A stretch of DNA of 64,000 bases from the NCBI RefSeq assembly GCF_900104785.1, contig NZ_LT629733.1, positions 2,893,001-2,957,000 of the forward strand, read 5' to 3'. Position numbers and translations under genes: made by a program. Positions 62,978 through 64,000 of this stretch are shown piece by piece; position 1 is the stretch's first letter, and every line of letters begins with the position of its first letter. This DNA comes from Formosa sp. Hel1_31_208. GTDB lineage: Bacteria > Bacteroidota > Bacteroidia > Flavobacteriales > Flavobacteriaceae. Under the pieces are notes generated by a model, which saw only the letters and a program-made list of their open reading frames with translations, searched no databases and had not been told where the DNA came from.

Positions 62978-63320
62978 TATTGTTTCCGAATTTAATGCCT
63001 ATCGTTCAAAAATGAATGACGCTATTTTAGCTGACAACAATAAAATTATTAAGCGCATCTTTAATCTTGATACTAATGCCTTTGCTGAAGGTGGCGCCTT
63101 AGATAAAAAAACAAAAGAACTCCTAGGTCTTGTTGCTTCAACAGTATTGCGTTGTGATGATTGTATCAAATACCACCTAGAAGCTAGTTATAACGCAGGA
63201 TTAAAAAGAGAAGAGGTTGTCGAAGCGTTGGGCATTGCCACTTTGGTTGGTGGTACTATTGTTATTCCGCATCTGCGAAGAGCTTACGAATTTTGGGACG
63301 CACTAGAACAACAGCGTTAA
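62970..63320 (+). CDS. carboxymuconolactone decarboxylase-family protein (AhpD-like)
   Basis: A 116-residue cytoplasmic protein of the CMD/AhpD fold. The redox motif CDDCIKYH (CxxC plus His, about 54-61) and EEVVEALGIATLVGG are typical. AhpD-like members are small peroxidase/disulfide reductases. It overlaps tatC by 8 bp and precedes lptB. Whether it is an active peroxidase is not known. Confidence 0.9.
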   Translation: MSDIVSEFNAYRSKMNDAILADNNKIIKRIFNLDTNAFAEGGALDKKTKELLGLVASTVLRCDDCIKYHLEASYNAGLKREEVVEALGIATLVGGTIVIPHLRRAYEFWDALEQQR

Positions 63321-63383
63321 ACTTTTAATAAAGGAAGAACGACTCGTTCTGATTTTGCTATTTTAGCTTATATTTCATCAGTT

Positions 63384-64000
63384 ATGAAAACACTTAGAGC
63401 CGACAATTTAATGAAGTCCTATAACGGACGAAAAGTAGTTAAAGATGTATCTTTAGAAGTCAAACAAGGAGAAATCGTAGGTTTATTGGGGCCTAATGGT
63501 GCTGGAAAAACCACATCCTTTTATATGATTGTGGGTCTTATCAAACCTAATGGTGGAAATATTTATCTCGACGATACCGAAATCACGAGTTTTCCAATGT
63601 ATAAACGTGCTCAAAACGGCATTGGCTATCTAGCTCAAGAAGCTTCAGTATTTAGAAAACTGAGTATTGAAGATAATATTTTGAGTGTATTACAAATGAC
63701 GAAACTGAGCAAGAAGGAACAGCAGGATAAAATGGAATCCCTCATTGAAGAGTTTAGCTTAGGGCACATCAGAAAAAGCCGAGGTGATTTACTTTCTGGT
63801 GGTGAACGACGTCGAACTGAAATTGCTCGTGCTCTCGCTACAGATCCTGATTTCATTTTATTAGATGAACCCTTCGCTGGTGTGGATCCCGTTGCAGTCG
63901 AGGATATCCAACGTATCATCGCCCAATTGACAAAAAAGAATATTGGGATTCTTATTACAGATCATAACGTACAAGAAACTTTAGCGATTACAGACCGAAC
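63384..64000 (+). CDS. lptB: LPS export ABC transporter ATPase, truncated at the window edge
   Basis: The first 205 codons of an ABC ATPase that runs off the right edge; the ATG is at 63384. Motifs are Walker [10 protein letters not shown], signature [15 protein letters not shown], and Walker [12 protein letters not shown] with a His switch in ITDHNVQET. The sequence is the LptB type that powers lipopolysaccharide export, which fits kpsF a few genes upstream. It begins 63 bp after the CMD gene. Confidence 0.93.
   Translation, partial: MKTLRADNLMKSYNGRKVVKDVSLEVKQGEIVGLLGPNGAGKTTSFYMIVGLIKPNGGNIYLDDTEITSFPMYKRAQNGIGYLAQEASVFRKLSIEDNILSVLQMTKLSKKEQQDKMESLIEEFSLGHIRKSRGDLLSGGERRRTEIARALATDPDFILLDEPFAGVDPVAVEDIQRIIAQLTKKNIGILITDHNVQETLAITDR

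Noticed and set aside
1..64000. Search for tRNA, rRNA, CRISPR, insertion sequences, prophage or toxin-antitoxin genes
   Set aside because: None seen: intergenic spaces are short and all sizeable frames have non-mobile assignments or no mobile signature.

Overview
The window looks like a chromosomal segment from a member of the Flavobacteriaceae (phylum Bacteroidota), probably marine. The evidence is AT-rich DNA, Bacteroidota-type -7 promoter elements (TAnnTTTG), three proteins with type IX secretion (T9SS) C-terminal sorting domains, a fused CcoN-CcoO oxidase subunit, 2TM-domain sensor cassettes, and many Sec signal peptides and lipoproteins. No rRNA, tRNA, CRISPR array, transposase or prophage gene was seen. 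Almost all DNA is coding; the only gaps above 300 bases are 9032-9535 and 14306-14999.

Layout. 1-2.0 kb: end of a fatty-acid beta-oxidation operon (thiolase tail, acyl-CoA dehydrogenase). 2.0-8.1 kb: secreted or lipid-anchored hydrolases and binding proteins (beta-propeller/SnoaL protein, M24, M28 and M23 peptidases, a CBM9-like protein). 8.2-14.8 kb: two related T9SS-exported proteins, one short and one giant, with matching upstream control regions. 15.0-17.6 kb: a MoxR-like AAA+ ATPase with a VWA protein. 17.6-27.1 kb: a Crp/Fnr regulator divergent from the copper ATPase CcoI and the cbb3 oxidase operon ccoS-ccoNO-ccoQ-ccoP-ccoG-ccoH plus a SafE/TauE-like membrane protein. 27.2-30.4 kb: PLP decarboxylase, CBS-pair protein, Rrf2 regulator, purine nucleoside phosphorylase. 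30.4-38.2 kb: a clade II type nitrous oxide reductase cluster (cytochrome c, fasciclin protein, nosZ, membrane protein, nosL, cupin, nosD, nosF, nosY, small lipoprotein). 38.4-43.6 kb: a sortilin/BNR propeller protein and an S9 peptidase. 43.6-46.8 kb: universal stress protein, anaerobic HemN, Cu/Zn SOD. 47-58.9 kb: LETM1-like protein, a T9SS CrtC-like protein, membrane/J-domain pair, a LytTR response regulator with a sensor kinase and 2TM proteins, a beta-lactamase-fold hydrolase, a cyclophilin-FKBP fusion. 58.9-64 kb: recQ, then kpsF-tatC-CMD protein and a truncated lptB.

The unifying theme is low-oxygen respiration. Five perfect 12-bp palindromes TGAYAWWWATCA (TGA-N6-TCA, the Fnr-family geometry) lie upstream of ccoI, ccoS, the CBS gene, the cytochrome c/nosZ unit and hemN. 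Each starts 34-35 bp upstream of a TAnnTTTG-like -7 element, the spacing expected for activation by an Fnr protein next to RNA polymerase. The Crp/Fnr gene at 17648-18325 is the obvious candidate regulator. This predicts one regulon joining high-affinity oxygen respiration, N2O respiration, anaerobic haem synthesis and an unexplained CBS protein.

A second regulatory signal lies upstream of the two related T9SS proteins: CGAT-centred repeats at matching 21- and 30-bp spacing, next to a shared -7 element, followed by long, partly conserved leaders. The 21-bp spacing resembles LytTR-type binding sites; the regulator is unknown.
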